From: Callaeas wilsoni
Lineage: Eukaryota; Chordata; Aves; Passeriformes; Callaeidae
DNA: 64,000 nt
Assembly (NCBI GenBank): GCA_013398955.1
Contig: VWPU01013595.1
Coordinates: forward strand, 35,578-99,577
Direction: 5' to 3'
Positions 13,802 to 27,600 of this stretch are shown piece after piece. Position 1 is the first letter of the stretch. Each line of letters starts with the position of its first letter. The notes beneath the pieces are model-generated. The model made no database searches. It had not been told where the DNA came from and worked only from the letters and a program-made list of their open reading frames with translations. The position numbers and the translations under genes are program-made.

Positions 13802-14640
13802 ATCACAGAATGGGTAAGCTTGGAAGGGACCACTTGGAAGCTTGGAAGTGGTTCAAGCTCCCTGCTCAAGCATGGTCATCCTAGAGCACATTGCAAGAAT
13901 TCTTGAGTATCTCCAATGAGTGAGACTCCAGAACCTCTCTGGGCAATCTGCTCCAGTGCTCAGTCACCCACACAGTAAAGAAGTTCTTCTTCATGTTCAG
14001 GTGAAATGCTGTGTTCCAGTTTGTGCCTATTGCCTCCTGTCCTATTGCTCAGATGGAGCAGAGCCTGGAAACATTCTCTTGGCACTCCCCCTTCAGATAC
14101 TGATAGACATTGATGAGATTCCCTCTCACCTGCATCTTCTTGAGGCTGAACAGACCCAGGTCCCCCAGCCTTTCCTGGTCAGAGAGATGCTTCAGTGCTT
14201 TAATCATCTTTGTTGTCCTCCCCTAGACTGGCTCCAGCAGCTCGATGTCTCTCTTATCCTGGGGAGCCCAGAACTGGACACAGCACTGCAGATCTGCCTC
14301 ACCAGGGCTGAGTAGAGGGGCGAGATCACCTCCCTCAGCCTGCTGGCAATGGTCTTCCTGATGCACCCCAGGATACCACTGGCCTCCTTGGCCACAGGAC
14401 ACACTGCTGGCTCATGGACAGCTTGTTGTCCACCAGGACCCCCAGGTCATTCTCCACAGAGCTCCTTTCCCGCAGGTCAGCCCCCAGCCTATGCTGGTCC
14501 ATGGGGTTATTCTTCCCCAGGTGCAGGACCCTGCACTTACCTTTGTTGAATTTCAGAAGGTTCCTCTGTGTCCATCTCTCCAACCTGTCCTTCTGAAGGG
14601 CTGCACAGCCCTCTGGGGAATCAGCCACTCCATTTCAGGT
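13802..14640 (-). mobile_element. CR1 LINE, 5'-truncated, reverse transcriptase C-terminus plus 3' end
   Basis: About 840 bp. Read on the minus strand it gives the CR1 polymerase tail: LERWTQRNLLKFNKGKCRVL, then [36 protein letters not shown] and PLYSALVRQ. It continues into the typical CR1 3' region and ends with the reverse of TCACAGAATG at 13804-13813. The frame shifts between DNKLSMS and ILGCIRK near 14400, and there are later breaks, so it is dead. 5' truncation is normal for CR1. It is not near a gene. Confidence 0.93.
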
Positions 14641-17600
14641 TGAATCTCTTACCATCAGGTGGCCCCTCTTGCTGTGTGTGCTGCACACCTTGATCCTCAG
14701 CACATCTACGTATTCATGTAATAGTAATAACCATGACTTCTCTGAGATAGCAGATGGTGCTATTCCAGGGAAGATTACCTCACGGTGTAGGTCTTATGAA
14801 TTTACTACTTAATTTGGAAAACATCAGTTGAATATAAAGAAGCAATTGTGTTGCTACTTTATTCTCTCTTAATCATGTGCTAGAGGCTTCTTATTAAGGA
14901 TATTCAAGTGACCTGTGTGACAAATTACTGCCTCGGTACTTTTCCTTATGGACACTGCCACAATTGTGCCGTCACGAATCCAGCCAGTAACACTGCAGCA
15001 TTCTGCCAGGAGCAGACCAGAAAATGAAGTAGAACACACAGTTTACTTCTTAGCAGTTTAGTCCCCAAAGAGTGACAGTGCCCAAATGCCTCTCAATTCA
15101 TGCCCACTAGGAGGAACCAGGTAACCACTCCTGCTTTTCCTTTTACATCACTTACCACTTTGAAGAGGGCTGACTATGGATCTCAGACACTGAAAACCAG
15201 ACCTCTCAGGTGATGTAGCACTTCTTTCATAGCAACAGGATTATTTCCTCTAGGCTACTGTATTCTAAGCATATTAAATGAAGCCAGTTATCTTGGTCCT
15301 CAATAGTTGGGTGCTCCAATCTGCTTTTCCCTGTGTTTTGATCAATCCTGTCTTTTTTGAAACCTCTTTGAATCTTTCCTCAAATGTCTGTATCAGTAAC
15401 AGCTGATCAAAACTCAAAACTTCCACCATGTGAGGAATCCCAATGATGATGAAGTTGTAAGACCCCGCACTACAAATTTTAACATTTCTAACACTCTTCT
15501 GGTTCAGATGCAGCTAGAGATAGGCACATTCAAACAACCATCCACTAAAGCCTAACCAAAGTTAAAATAGACAGGCTGTGCAGCTTCAATGTGAATATTT
15601 ATTTCTCTATTTTCTCCTAACTCCTGCAATCTAACTCCTCCACCCAACTATGTAGGGTGCTGATCTCATATCTGCATAAGATACTGACCAACCTTGGGCA
15701 ACACAAACTTCAAAATAGACTTTCCATCCTCTCTGGAAGATGTCAAAGCACTCAAGTTTACTTTATAATTAAAAGTACAAAAAATGGCAAAATAAAATAC
15801 TGAAATTGCTTTTCAAAGTGCTTTGTACCAACTTAGATTGCATGCAACATCTAAAATTATAATTGGAATGAGATGCTTTTGGCTTGTCAAATTTAAAAAA
15901 GGTTCCAAAACTTTCCTTGAAATTTTAGATAGAATGTGTCTGTGTATGTGAAATACAATTTCCAATACCAAACCTGTTTGCTTGAAAATTTTGAGCTGTT
16001 TTACTTTAGTAATTTTGCTCCTGTTCCCTGAACAGCTGATTGTTTTCACTGTTTTCAGTTAATAAACAGCACATAATTATACATAAACAAGGTACCACTG
16101 CCTCATGACTTGATGGAAAAGGAGTTACCTCAGTGGTACCACGCAACATATGCAGGGCTCTGAATTAGATAAGAATAATGTGGTTTAGCTTTTCCCTGCA
16201 GAGTTTCAGTGATTCTGGTCTCCCCTAAAAAGACATTAACAGAACTAGAGCAAGTATTCCCACTAAAAATCACATTGACAAAGCAGAAAGGACTTATTAA
16301 AACCACACAGGTCTGTTTTACACCCTTTGCTGTTACTTCAGGTATAAGTATTGAAATTTGGACTTATATATGTTTTCAATACATGTTTATCTGTCCACCT
16401 TATTATATTTTAGGGGAACAATCATTAACTAAGTACCTATGTTACAATCATCTCAATCATTGTGTGGTCAATTTTGAGTGCCCTTTCTTTTAATATAGTT
16501 TTTAAAAAGCAATCTTTATAGCTAGGCATAGTGAAAACAGTTTCTAAAAGGAATTTTGCAGGAATATTTAGCTTTGAAAGCATAGATAGCCTGGAGAGAA
16601 GTGTATTCTCCACCCAGTGCCCAGTGGATATTTCCTGTATCAGAGCATCCTGGGCACAACTCTCAGAGAAGCAGGAAAACATTCAAGAATTCCATGATCC
16701 CCTGCAGCACTACAGCATGGCACAGAGAGGTCCTCTGAACGTGGAGCTGTAGTAATGCAATGCTAGAGTTAATTTGACAAGCTGCAGACATCACCAAAGC
16801 AATATACTTTACTAACTCATTACCCTGTCTCCCCCTCCTGCTGCTTATCCTACAAGACAGTTCTCTGCCCAAAATGGGACTTCACCAGGCATGGACTTAA
16901 TCTGAGTAATAGGGAAAGAAAAGCACCAGAACAAGATATAAGGGATCTTCGGAAGTTGCAGCTCACCTCTATGATTCCTTGCGTTTTCCATCCTTGAATA
17001 GCTCTGAACAAGCATGCAGTGAGCAGCCTTTGTCCTTTACAGATGGGACTGGTCTGGCCTCAGAAGCAACCCACTTTGTGAATATCTCTGCTACGTGAGT
17101 CCTGATTTCAACCTATCCTTTACAAGCGTATAGGCAAACAAAGGAAGAAAAAAAAGACAAAAAAAGAAACCAGACTATCTAGTACTGTCTTGATTTAAAA
17201 AATATGAGTGACTGCAAGAGGCAGATACTTCTACAGCCAGCCACATTCCTAGTATCCCTGTGCACAGTCTGTGTAATTCGTAGTATGTTTTATCTGTCCT
17301 TCAGTAAGTCCATCTGTACGTATGCTATAGTTACCACAAGAGAGTTAAAAATACATCCTAGGTGTAGCAATACATAAGGCAGATTCTCACCAGTAAACTA
17401 GGAAATGAGTAATTCCCCACTCTCCTGAACAATTCTTCACAATGACAACTCCCTCCTTCCCACACACCTACACTCTCACACGCCTGGAGAAGCCGGGGGC
17501 GGGGGAAAGCTGAGCTTTGCGATGCTGTCTGGAAGCTCATCAGATCTGGGCTACTTCCAATTAAAGGAGGGAGCAAGTTCAAAGCCTCTGCTGGTCTCTG

Positions 17601-20600
17601 CTCTGAACTGGCATTATGCTCAGAGACAACTGTGCCTGCTGCTGAGATACAAGTCTGCTGAGCCAGAGAAGAATGTGTAGGAGCATGTCCCCCTTCAGGA
17701 AATAAAAACAGGATAGCAGGGAAACCCCAAACCTACTCAAGTGTCTTGCAGTACTGGAACACTAACTTGAATTAACAGGAGAAAATGGCAACCAAATCCA
17801 AGTGAACTACCGTGGCTTCCAAGCACTGGCTGAAGATGCTGAGGGGGAGCGAAGACCAAAGCGAGGAGATTCGCAGAGGGAAGGTAATCCTGGCACTGTT
17901 GACATCATCATACTGTGTGGATCTGAAAGGTTCCAAGCTGGAGGCTATTTTGCATCATTGGCTTTCTCCCCCCGCCCCTTAAATGCATGCACTTTTAAAG
18001 TCTCTGGTTTTCAAATCCTAGATATTGTACTGGGAAATTAAGAAAGAGCCTTCCAGAACAGTAAGATATTTCAGCAACTATCAGGAAGACATGCTTGATG
18101 ATAAGCTGTATAATTTGTCACATCATTTCCCTTCTACCAACTGTTAGAAGATTCTGAATTGAGATAAAAATTGCCCAGTTGCTGCCATCACCTCAGGCCT
18201 GGATTTTTTGCAGCATCCATCAAATCTTAAGAGTCAGTTCACTGATTAGAAATGGAGCTACAAACACACACCTTGTATTTGCCATGACAAATACAGTGAC
18301 AACAGTTGTGGCAGGTCCAATCTCTAAGCTTTAGCTGGTCCTTATGTACCATTAAAGAAGGGAAGACAAATGGGGAGAAAAATACTTGCATGCTTGTGAT
18401 CCAAAACAAGTTTAAATAGAGGTAGGTTCCTACTGCCCTCTGCTGTAACATTCTTTTAGAACCTCTGAGAAGGAAGCACGAAGCACGACTGCCTGATGTG
18501 CACACTGGGTGTTACATTCAGATTGTATTAAAACTGTGGAGAGTGGAACAAGACAGTTAAAAACAATAGGCTTTGGTTTCTTGCTGCTGCTTTTAATGCT
18601 TGAAGTGGATATATACTAGCCTTATGTTGACCCAGGCTCTACTAAATTACTGGCAAGTCTCCCCAGCAAAATGTTCCAGGGAAGCTGCCCAATCACTACA
18701 GCACCAGAAACACACCAAATTTTCCTGGCAGCAAAACAGGATGGTTTGACTGGACAACCCGAGTGGTTTATATATATTTTATAAAGCAAAAAAAAGTCTA
18801 ATTCATTGTCTTAATATAAAACAGCAATATTACTTAGGTAATGAATAATGAAGTAAGCTGGTCACTACGCAACACTGATATCTATTTGCAAGTTGATCCA
18901 TATTTACAGAATTCCTTTCAGCTGTTTTTCCAGTAGTTCTTGATGTTCCTTGAAAGCTTTGTAACTTACAGAGACTGCTACAGACTTATACAGCAAAACT
19001 TGAACAATTAATTTTCATCTACGTTCTTTCCCTTTACTACTCAAACACCAAAAACACTAAATTTACTGAAGCTGTCTGAGATATATCATGTTTTTTGTCT
19101 TGCCTCTACTGTTCATGTAAACAATATCACTTCCTATAGAAAACAAGATATATTTAGGGGCAGTAAACAAGATGCATCTATTTAGTTTGACACCACAGCA
19201 CCTTCGCCTTCCCAAAATAAAACAGATGTCACAATGATGGGAGGAAGCACCACCATAACATGACAATTTTAGCTTGGCAACATGCACGTGTGAAAGATTA
19301 CATATGTAACACATATTGTCACATACAGAGAGGCTACACGTAAATACAGGCAGAGGCTGAGATTCCCAAGGCCATTTGGGTATACACGTTCTTCCTGTTA
19401 GAAAGAATAGGAACTGGACATTTGAATCACTCTAGTGGACTTGAAAGCCTCTTCTGTGAACAGTTTGTGACACCAACATTTACTCCTCCTGTAATTTCAT
19501 TCCTAAAGTCTTTTCAGTAACTCTGCAAGCAGTTGTATTAAAGGGAAACAGAATTCTAAGTCAAGGCTGCAACACATGGACACTGCATGGGCAAGGTACT
19601 GACCCATCGATACATCCACACCTGCACATATCTACACTCTCATACAAGGCTAACAAGATTCCTTGCCTTTCTAATATCCTCTCTGAACTTTGGATCAAGT
19701 TTCTTGTATGAGCTGCTATCCCTTCAAAGAAAGGAGGACATAATTACAGCTCTCAAATGGCCTGAGGCATTCAATTTCTTATTTTTTTTTTTTTTTTAAG
19801 TTCTGCGTTCAACTTACATGAAAAGGACAAACAGTAACCTAATGAGGCATTTGAGTTATTGGAAATCCTGGGAAAAAACCTGCAGAACAGAGCCTGCAAG
19901 CAACTGCACAAATGCTAGTGGGATTTATGATTCTGTGAGGTTTTCAGAATAATATCAAATGACTGGAGTAAATGTGTTCAAGGAATGGGCTGGATCTTTT
20001 TAAAGATCTGATTCTGATCTTAAATTGTGTTTGTCTGTAGCATAGAGATATGCAGCTGGATGCCTGTTACATCCCCTACTGTTAACCCTTTAGATTTCAC
20101 AGCTGAGCCTTCTTCAGGGCTCTTTTTCACCTTCTTAGCAAACAGTCCCACTTCAACGATTTCTCTGGGTGAGATTAAAAATGCGTTTTTCCCACATAAA
20201 GAAAAAATCCTGCAAATAAGAATAGGCTCTGAAAATTGAACTAGAGATTTGGAAGAAAGTTTTTCTGGAAGTCTAGGATGTGGCTTTGAGGAAAGCCACA
20301 TGAAGTTCAGTACACAAATAGTCCTAATGACTGAAAGGGAACTACTTCTGTGCTTAATTAAGTACACACATAGGTTCTCCACTAAATCAGTGTTTTAAAG
20401 GACTAAGGACTGCTAATCCATATAAAAGCTTCCTTTCAGGTTATATATACTTGAAGAATGTGATTGAATAAATTGATCTGAAAGGCTAGAGTACAACTAC
20501 TGTTCTACACTGCTTCTCAATAGTGCAAAAGTACCAAAAGATAAAGCAAAACCAGCAGAACCCTAACATAAGTAAGCCCTACTGGCTTTAAAAGCAGTGC

Positions 20601-22167
20601 TGAAATCACAGGGTGGTAGTATGACAAGAAATGTCAGCATGTTTCTGGTTTCACTTTCATCCCCAATTAATTCTCACATTTGCACAAAGCCTTCTCTTTT
20701 GTAACATTTATTTTACCCACTAAAAAAGAATACAGAGTCAGCAAATCTTAAATTATATACTATTTCAAATCTTGTATAATGTACTACTCCTCTTGGCATA
20801 CAAATGACTTCACAGAGGCTGATTACACAAGTGGAAAGCAAAGCCTGTCCTCTTGCTCTCACAGGTTAATCTGATTGATTGAACAAATCCATCTGAACAA
20901 CTGATAGGTAGTGCTGCCTGCAGACTCTGCAAAATCAAAGTCCATATGGCTACAATACTTCTTCACCAACAAAGTCCCAAAACCCTTGATGAGCAAAAGG
21001 CAGGTGAAGCAGACCTGGTCTTTGCTGAGAACATCAGAAGGAGAGAGGAAGCAGTATCACCTTATTTCATCATTAGCATAATGAAGTGTCTCCCTGGGAC
21101 AGGTCAGCAACAGAAAGGCAGTCAGGTTTATCGTGAGTTTTCTTTCCTTCTCCTTAGAGAACTGTCTCACAAGGGAGTAGCCAGTTGAATGCTTGAGTGA
21201 GAATTCAATTTCTTCAGGCTGCATTGGGCTGAGGTCCCCATAGCATCATCTTCCTCTTCCTCATATAACCTTACAGAGGTTCCAGCATCTTACACAGTCC
21301 CTGGAGATGTGAGCAGTTTATCTCAAACACTTTCCTGAGGGGTAAAGAGGCAGAGATTGCTCTTCCCCTGTCAGCAGAGGGTTACAGAATACGATACATA
21401 CAATCTCCAAGTGCAGGTCTTACTTCCACTAGCTCAGCTCTATTGCATGTCACCTGTCCAAAGCCATTTTCCCTTCAAAGGACACCCTTTCCTTTCAGGA
21501 GGCAGCTGGCAGCTCTCTCTTCCTTAGTAACAGTCTTGAGATAAACCTAGATGAAACTTCAGGTTGCTGAGGCTTCCAGGTCACCTTTTCTTCCATAAAT
21601 ATAGGATTAGGCTTTGGAGCAACTTTCCTGGAAGTCCAATTGTACAGTAATTAGTTACTGAACAGGATGACTACAATGAGAGGAGCTATTGGAAAGGGCT
21701 TCACTGAGGTTTCAACAGTCACATTATGCAGCTTCCTTCAGGATGCATTTATTAGTCTTGCAGGACTTGTAGACATGTCCGTAGGAGTAAACTAGAGAGG
21801 GCCTGAGACTGGGGCCAAGCACTATCACACAGCTGCTGTATTATTTAATTTTTTGCATAAGCCTTGACACACTTTCACCCATGTCAAAATGCCATTTACA
21901 AACAACATTCACATGTAGCATTTCCACACTGCAGAAGAAAGATCTGGCAATGCACAAGAACTTATTGTAAGAGTAAGAGGGCAGAAGATTTCTGTTATCT
22001 GGACTTTCTACATATCACTAAAGACATTCTTTGGTGAATACTTGATAAAACACCTAAGACAACAGGAATGGACTGAGGAGAGTGCTTGATCTGAAAAGGC
22101 TCATTATGTACAGGTATGTATTACAGGAACCAACTAGTAAAGTTAGTTTATTACTTCATGGTTATGT
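14641..22167. other. Gene-poor region between two CR1 fragments
   Basis: AT-rich, unique-looking sequence. A short GC-rich stretch with G runs lies at about 17485-17510 and a T16 run at 19782. No gene recognised. Confidence 0.6.
19782..19797. repeat. T16 homopolymer
   Basis: An uninterrupted T run. No retroposed sequence is recognisable beside it. Confidence 0.8.
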
Positions 22168-22245
22168 AGAATCAGAGAATAATTTGCATTGAAAAAGACA
22201 TCTAAGACCATCAAACCCAACCCTTAAGTAGTGGTACTGCTTCTT
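22168..22245 (-). mobile_element. CR1 3'-end relic
   Basis: The plus strand reads like the reverse of a CR1 3' end: TAGAATCAGAGAATAATTTG, a GAAAAAGACATCTAAGACCATC stretch and AAACCCAACCCTTAA. It is diverged and only about 80 bp long. Confidence 0.7.
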
Positions 22246-24612
22246 CTCTGGGTATGCCTTCTCGCCAAAATCAGTGGGAAGTGAATATGTGCAAGAGGAC
22301 ACTGACCTTTTCAGCAGGAAAGTTATGCCCACCTGTTCTGCATCACTGGAAACAGAGAAAGGAGATCATAGCAGAGGTAGCTGCAGCCCTGGGGTATGCA
22401 AAAGTACCTGTGGCAGAGAAGCAGCTCAGAAAGGAAGATGCGGTTGCCAGGGCAACAAAAGAGTGCAGAGGTTCTGGGTATCCTATCCTGGACTCCCACA
22501 GAGAGTCAGGTTTTCCTCTGGCAGAGCCAGGAGGACAGGAGGCACTACCACCATGTGCCCTCCCACAGGGTAGAACTCATCCTCTGGGACACAGGGCTCA
22601 GCTGGCACAGGCAGTGCAACATCTCATCAGCTGAAGCCAGACAGCCTGTTTCTGTCTAGCAGAAGTTCCAGCTGCTTTCAGAAATCCCAATGATAAAGTA
22701 TAAGCCAAAAGAGAGAAATCCAGATCCTATCTTTCAGTTTAGTTCCAAATTAGCAACTGTAGGCCTTTAAACTGTTGCTTTTTTGCCATCATCCATGAGA
22801 AAATCAGTTGCTTGTCATGCTTCAGTTAATACATGACCTGACAGGTTTTTTGTTGGGATCCAACAAAAGACAGTCTGCAGATATTAATCATCAGACAAGC
22901 TTCAAATGATACTTCTATGTTCAATAAAAGGCTGATTCCATGCAGTAGTAGAGAAACCTTGATCCCAAAAAGATGGCTTTTGTGCAGTGTGAGACGAAAT
23001 CTTTGCCTTCCAGGTTTTTTTTTTGGATACTACTTGCTAATGATCCATGTGGGATTTTGGCCAGAAAAGCTGACTCACTAGGGATGGCCTGCCTCAAAGT
23101 ACAGCCATCACAGCACCGAAAGCTTCAAAATGGGAATGGTTGACATTGAAAAAGAACATTTTTCAGTGCCCAGGGCAGTTTGTGCAGCATTCATTTCTAT
23201 GTAGCTACTTTTCCAAGGCTTTCCATGTCCCTTCAACAATACACTTGCGATGCAGTAAGAATCAAGAAGAGTTAACAAATTATCTTTACTGCCATTCCTT
23301 TTCATGAAAGTGAGACTAAATCCTCATAACTGCAAAACTGCTGTGCCTGGGGCTTCTGAAATGAGCTGGACATGTATGTTCCATCTGTTTAAAGAGTAAT
23401 TACAGGGATCAACATAAGCTCCTTGCCTTTTATGGAACAACATTTGCTCTTATTAGTGAAATAGCATTTCAAGAAAGTCAATAACTACAGAAATACACTG
23501 GTTGTGGATACAGCTATATTCTGTAACTCTGAGTTTTATGAATTTGAAATCAATGAACACTTAATATGCCTGGCAAATTACACGTTTGTTTCTCCAAAAT
23601 ATCTGCTATAACAACGGTTTGAGTTAAAAGTAGCATGTGATACAAGGCAATCTCCTAATGCAAGACAATCACTTGCTTTAAAATGATATTAATACACTGG
23701 TGTTTCATCAACAAATAGTTAAACCTCTCTACCTATCATACACGGGATATTGACACAGGGGACATTCAGGAACATGCCCGTATGGCCACGAGACAACAGA
23801 TGGTACACTGACTGCAGTTAAGGCGCCAATCTGTGGCAGTTTGGAGCTCTTCAAAAAAAGAAATCTCATATTACCTCACATCAAAAATAGAGTGTGAACT
23901 GTTCCAATAGAAGCATGAGGCAGCAGCATCTTCAAGAGTTCAACTCTTTGGAAGAGCAAGCCAAGGAGGTTTAGAAATATGGTAGATCCAGGGTACAATA
24001 GACTGAACTCCAGGTGTTCAGGCTTCTGGTTCAATTCTCCAGTCTCCTGCAGCATCTCCACAGTCCTTAGGAACATCATGCCAGAAGGAAGAAAAGTATT
24101 TGATATACAGATGACCTGCCACTGAAAACAGTTTCTGTTTCTAGACATTTTTATACAAGTGACTATTGCTGAAGGACACTTGAATTCCTGGGAAATACTA
24201 ACTGTAAGTATAAGAGGTCATCATTTTTCCAGATAAAGTCTTGCTTTGTAGAAAACGGTGAAAGAAGCATGATATAAATTCTATCACTATCTTTGTTATA
24301 GATTACACAACTCAACTGAAAAATTGTTTTAGCTAATAAAAGAAACATCTAGATGCTATTTTCCTAAATAACTGCAGTTCACATTTAAGTGAGTAAAGGC
24401 ATATCTCTAACTTTGAATGAAAGGCTGCTTTGTCTACTCTTTTGGCCAGCAGTATCACACATTTCAAAGATGTATTTGTTTCTTGGGGTTGTTCACGCTG
24501 AGTTGTACTGTTTATAAAACAGTATTACCAACCATCACCCCCTCCAGCTGAAGAGCCATAAAGTAGGTAGCCTGGATACCAGGAAAACACTTGCTAAAGC
24601 AGCACAGAACAT

Positions 24613-24640
24613 GTTAACATACTCACCAGAGTATGTTAAC
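24613..24640. repeat. Perfect inverted repeat (12-bp arms, 4-nt loop)
   Basis: GTTAACATACTC at 24613-24624, loop ACCA, then its exact reverse complement GAGTATGTTAAC at 24629-24640. It lies in the gene-poor region. Function unknown. Confidence 0.85.
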
Positions 24641-27600
24641 CTTTATTGCAATTAAACTGCTTCTTTTAGCTTTGCTTTTAATGAGCTTGGGTGTCTAGTG
24701 GGATTCAGGTTGGCCACTCAACCAGAGAAGTCAGAGGATACCTGAAAATGTATACATACACACACAAACAGATACCTGTAAGAAAGGATATCCAGCAGAA
24801 GCAATAAAAATAAAGGCAGATTTTCAGACTGAAAAAAGTGGATACATAAAGACCATCATAAGAGGATATGAAACTATACAACTAGCTTATTTCCCACCAG
24901 GCCTACAATGCTTAGTAGTCCCAGAATGGAAATACTAAAGCTGGATGAAGTCGTATGTGGACCATTTTCTTGGAAAAGAAAAAAGGCAGTCATACTGAAA
25001 CAAGGTAAACATCAATTGCAGGACACCACTTCTGCTTTTCCTACAGGAAAATGGATAAAACTGGTTGATTTTCAAATATTATTTCAGAGAGGAATTTTGA
25101 GTGGTTTCCAGTAAAAGGTAGCAGTAGGCTCAGATGCCTATTTCAAAGCAGCACGTGTCATCCCAATGCTCTCCTCTTGTTTCACTCCTTTCTCTTTTAA
25201 GTTTTACACAGCACTGTGTACTATCGCCTACATGGACAGATGTACAATGACTTCAAATATCACAGGCTAATGTTATGTCAATCTAAGAATACATGCTGGG
25301 TTTTTAAGAAATGGGACATATGCAAAACAAAAGCACAACTGAGTTTTAGAGAATTACAGGTACAAAGTTTGTGGACAGCAATAGCAAGAAGCATCTTGTG
25401 AAGTTGCAGAAGTCCAGCTCCTACCTCATGGATAACATGTTGACATGGGATCTTCCACAGGTACAAACAAATGGTTCCAATGGGAAAAATGCAGACAGAT
25501 GCCTTTGTCTCCAGTCTTCATAGAAATCATCTTTCAAAGCCACATGCAAGACCACTGCAGCATACCCAACCATCAGCCTGGCATTGCATAGGTCATCCTC
25601 TGGGATGTGCTAGTAATAAAGCTGAGCAAGGGTAATGATTTTTTTTCTTGTCTCACGATGCTTCTTCCTCTTGCTGAACTGATTCTAAGAATTGCAGGCA
25701 TCAGCTCCAAGTACAAAAAGACAAGGCTGGTATCGAGTAGCAATCAGCATAGGGAGATGAGCAGTCAACAATGTAAGGCAATTTAAACATTGCACATTAA
25801 CACCACAGCAGGTCAGTGCTACTGTCAATATGACAACAATGTCGTGAAGGAGGAACTGCAGTGTTTGCTTCAGCTACTGCTTAGAAGTGTTATTTGTGGG
25901 ACAGCAAAAACACAAGGTAGTGTCTGATAGAGGTAAAGATTATTTTTCTTTCTTTGAATAAATTAAAATTAAGAAATAAAAAAGAAATCGGATAAAACAA
26001 AGACTAAGGAAGAACCAAAGTTCTGAGTTTGTTCCAAGCAAAAAGCCAGAACCCTTTATTAGGAAATAGTGGCCAGCATTGCCAGTACTGTACACAGGAC
26101 ACTATTACTGTCTTTAAGCAGGAATCTAACACTGGCTGCAGGCCTGCGTCAAGAACTCTCATCTTCACTCTGATCCTCACTATCACTATTGTCAAAAACT
26201 CCTTTGATATTTTTGTGTTCTGCCATTGTACTTACCCACCTTTAGATGTTGTGAGGGAGATTTATTGCTCAGATAGACTATGCTAACATAAAAGCAGGAT
26301 AGGAATGAATGATGTTTGCAGCATAGAGAAACACTTCTTAAAGCGTTAACATTATGAACTTCAGCCCCTCCCCCCCCGAAAAAGTCTTCTGCAGTTTGAA
26401 GCCTAGAACATCAAAACCGGTGACTGAAGAGATTACCATAACAAACCTACATGCACAAACTGGCACACAAATACAGTTCAAGCAATTTGGTACAAAAATT
26501 ACTACATCCAAACCCCCTAAAAACAGCTGAACATAAATGCCTACAAACAATTATTTGTTGATAAGTTACATTAAAAAGCTGTGTTTCACCTATCTAAGCT
26601 CACTTGTACAGACCTGGGTGACTAAACAAGCCCTGGTCTTCCTTAAGTGAGGTTCAGATGTTTATTTGCTGTGCACTGATGCCACCGCCTGGCCATTTTC
26701 ATAACTCAAATTCCTGCACCTACTACTGAATTTTACTTATGTTTTTCTTTTTTAAGGTAGCAAAAGTAGTTCATCTTAGAGCAAACATACTTAGCCCATT
26801 AAAATTTCTCTATTGTCTCCTGCAAAAAGAATACACAGCATTGCATAGGAATAAATTGATGCCTGACAAGTATGTGACAGTCAAGCTCTTACAAGATCAT
26901 CATACCAACAAGGTACGCTCAATGCCACCTCCACATGCTGGCCACAAGCTTCAGAGCTTCTTCATTTCCTCATTTCAACACTACAGAGCCCTGAGGGCAA
27001 AAGCTATTTGTTGCTCTCAACTACTACCTACTACTAAAATAACTGAATATATTTTATAACCAAAACCAGTACATGCTATACTCATCCCATGCAGATGTTT
27101 GAGCCAATAGTTTCGCAGAAGGCTGAAGGCACCCAATCATTCTGAGCCCAGCCTTTATCGAAGTCTCATTTTCGGAGTTATCATGCCCTTCTAAGTTTCA
27201 CACATGGCTCAGTCTGTACCCTAGAAAACCACAAGTCAGCAAGTCAGGTAATTTGAGGTAGAAACAAAAATGTGAGTGGCTGCAACACCTGGGCTGAACC
27301 GGAACAGCTCAGCAAAGTCTAAATTGTATTCCATGAGAAGTGACCCATAATCCTCATGGGGGTAAACATAAGGCTCTCAGGGAGCCAGTGGGGCCTAGAA
27401 CTTCAGGGATAGAGAAACAGATAGGTACCAGTGATTAATACAAACTTCTCATAGGGATTGAACATAGTCCTCTGGGGACTAACAGCCCAAATGTAACAGT
27501 GTAGCTTAACATAAGGGGCAAATATACACCCCAGTGTTGAGGAAGGCTGAAGGACCACTAAGTCTGTATAGGCTGTGCTTCCACACCACAGGACCTGGTG

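Noticed and set aside
13920..14315. 131-codon plus-strand open frame
   Set aside because: It is the antisense of the CR1 element, a common source of spurious frames in bird genomes.
21190..21270. Minus-strand acidic stretch (LYEEEEDDAMG) considered as a SPDYA exon
   Set aside because: The RINGO-core neighbours of the SPDYA acidic segment are absent, upstream sequence has stops, and there is no good splice context.
22254..22634. 126-codon plus-strand open frame
   Set aside because: Several overlapping frames are open in the same locally GC-richer stretch, and no domain or splice context is visible.
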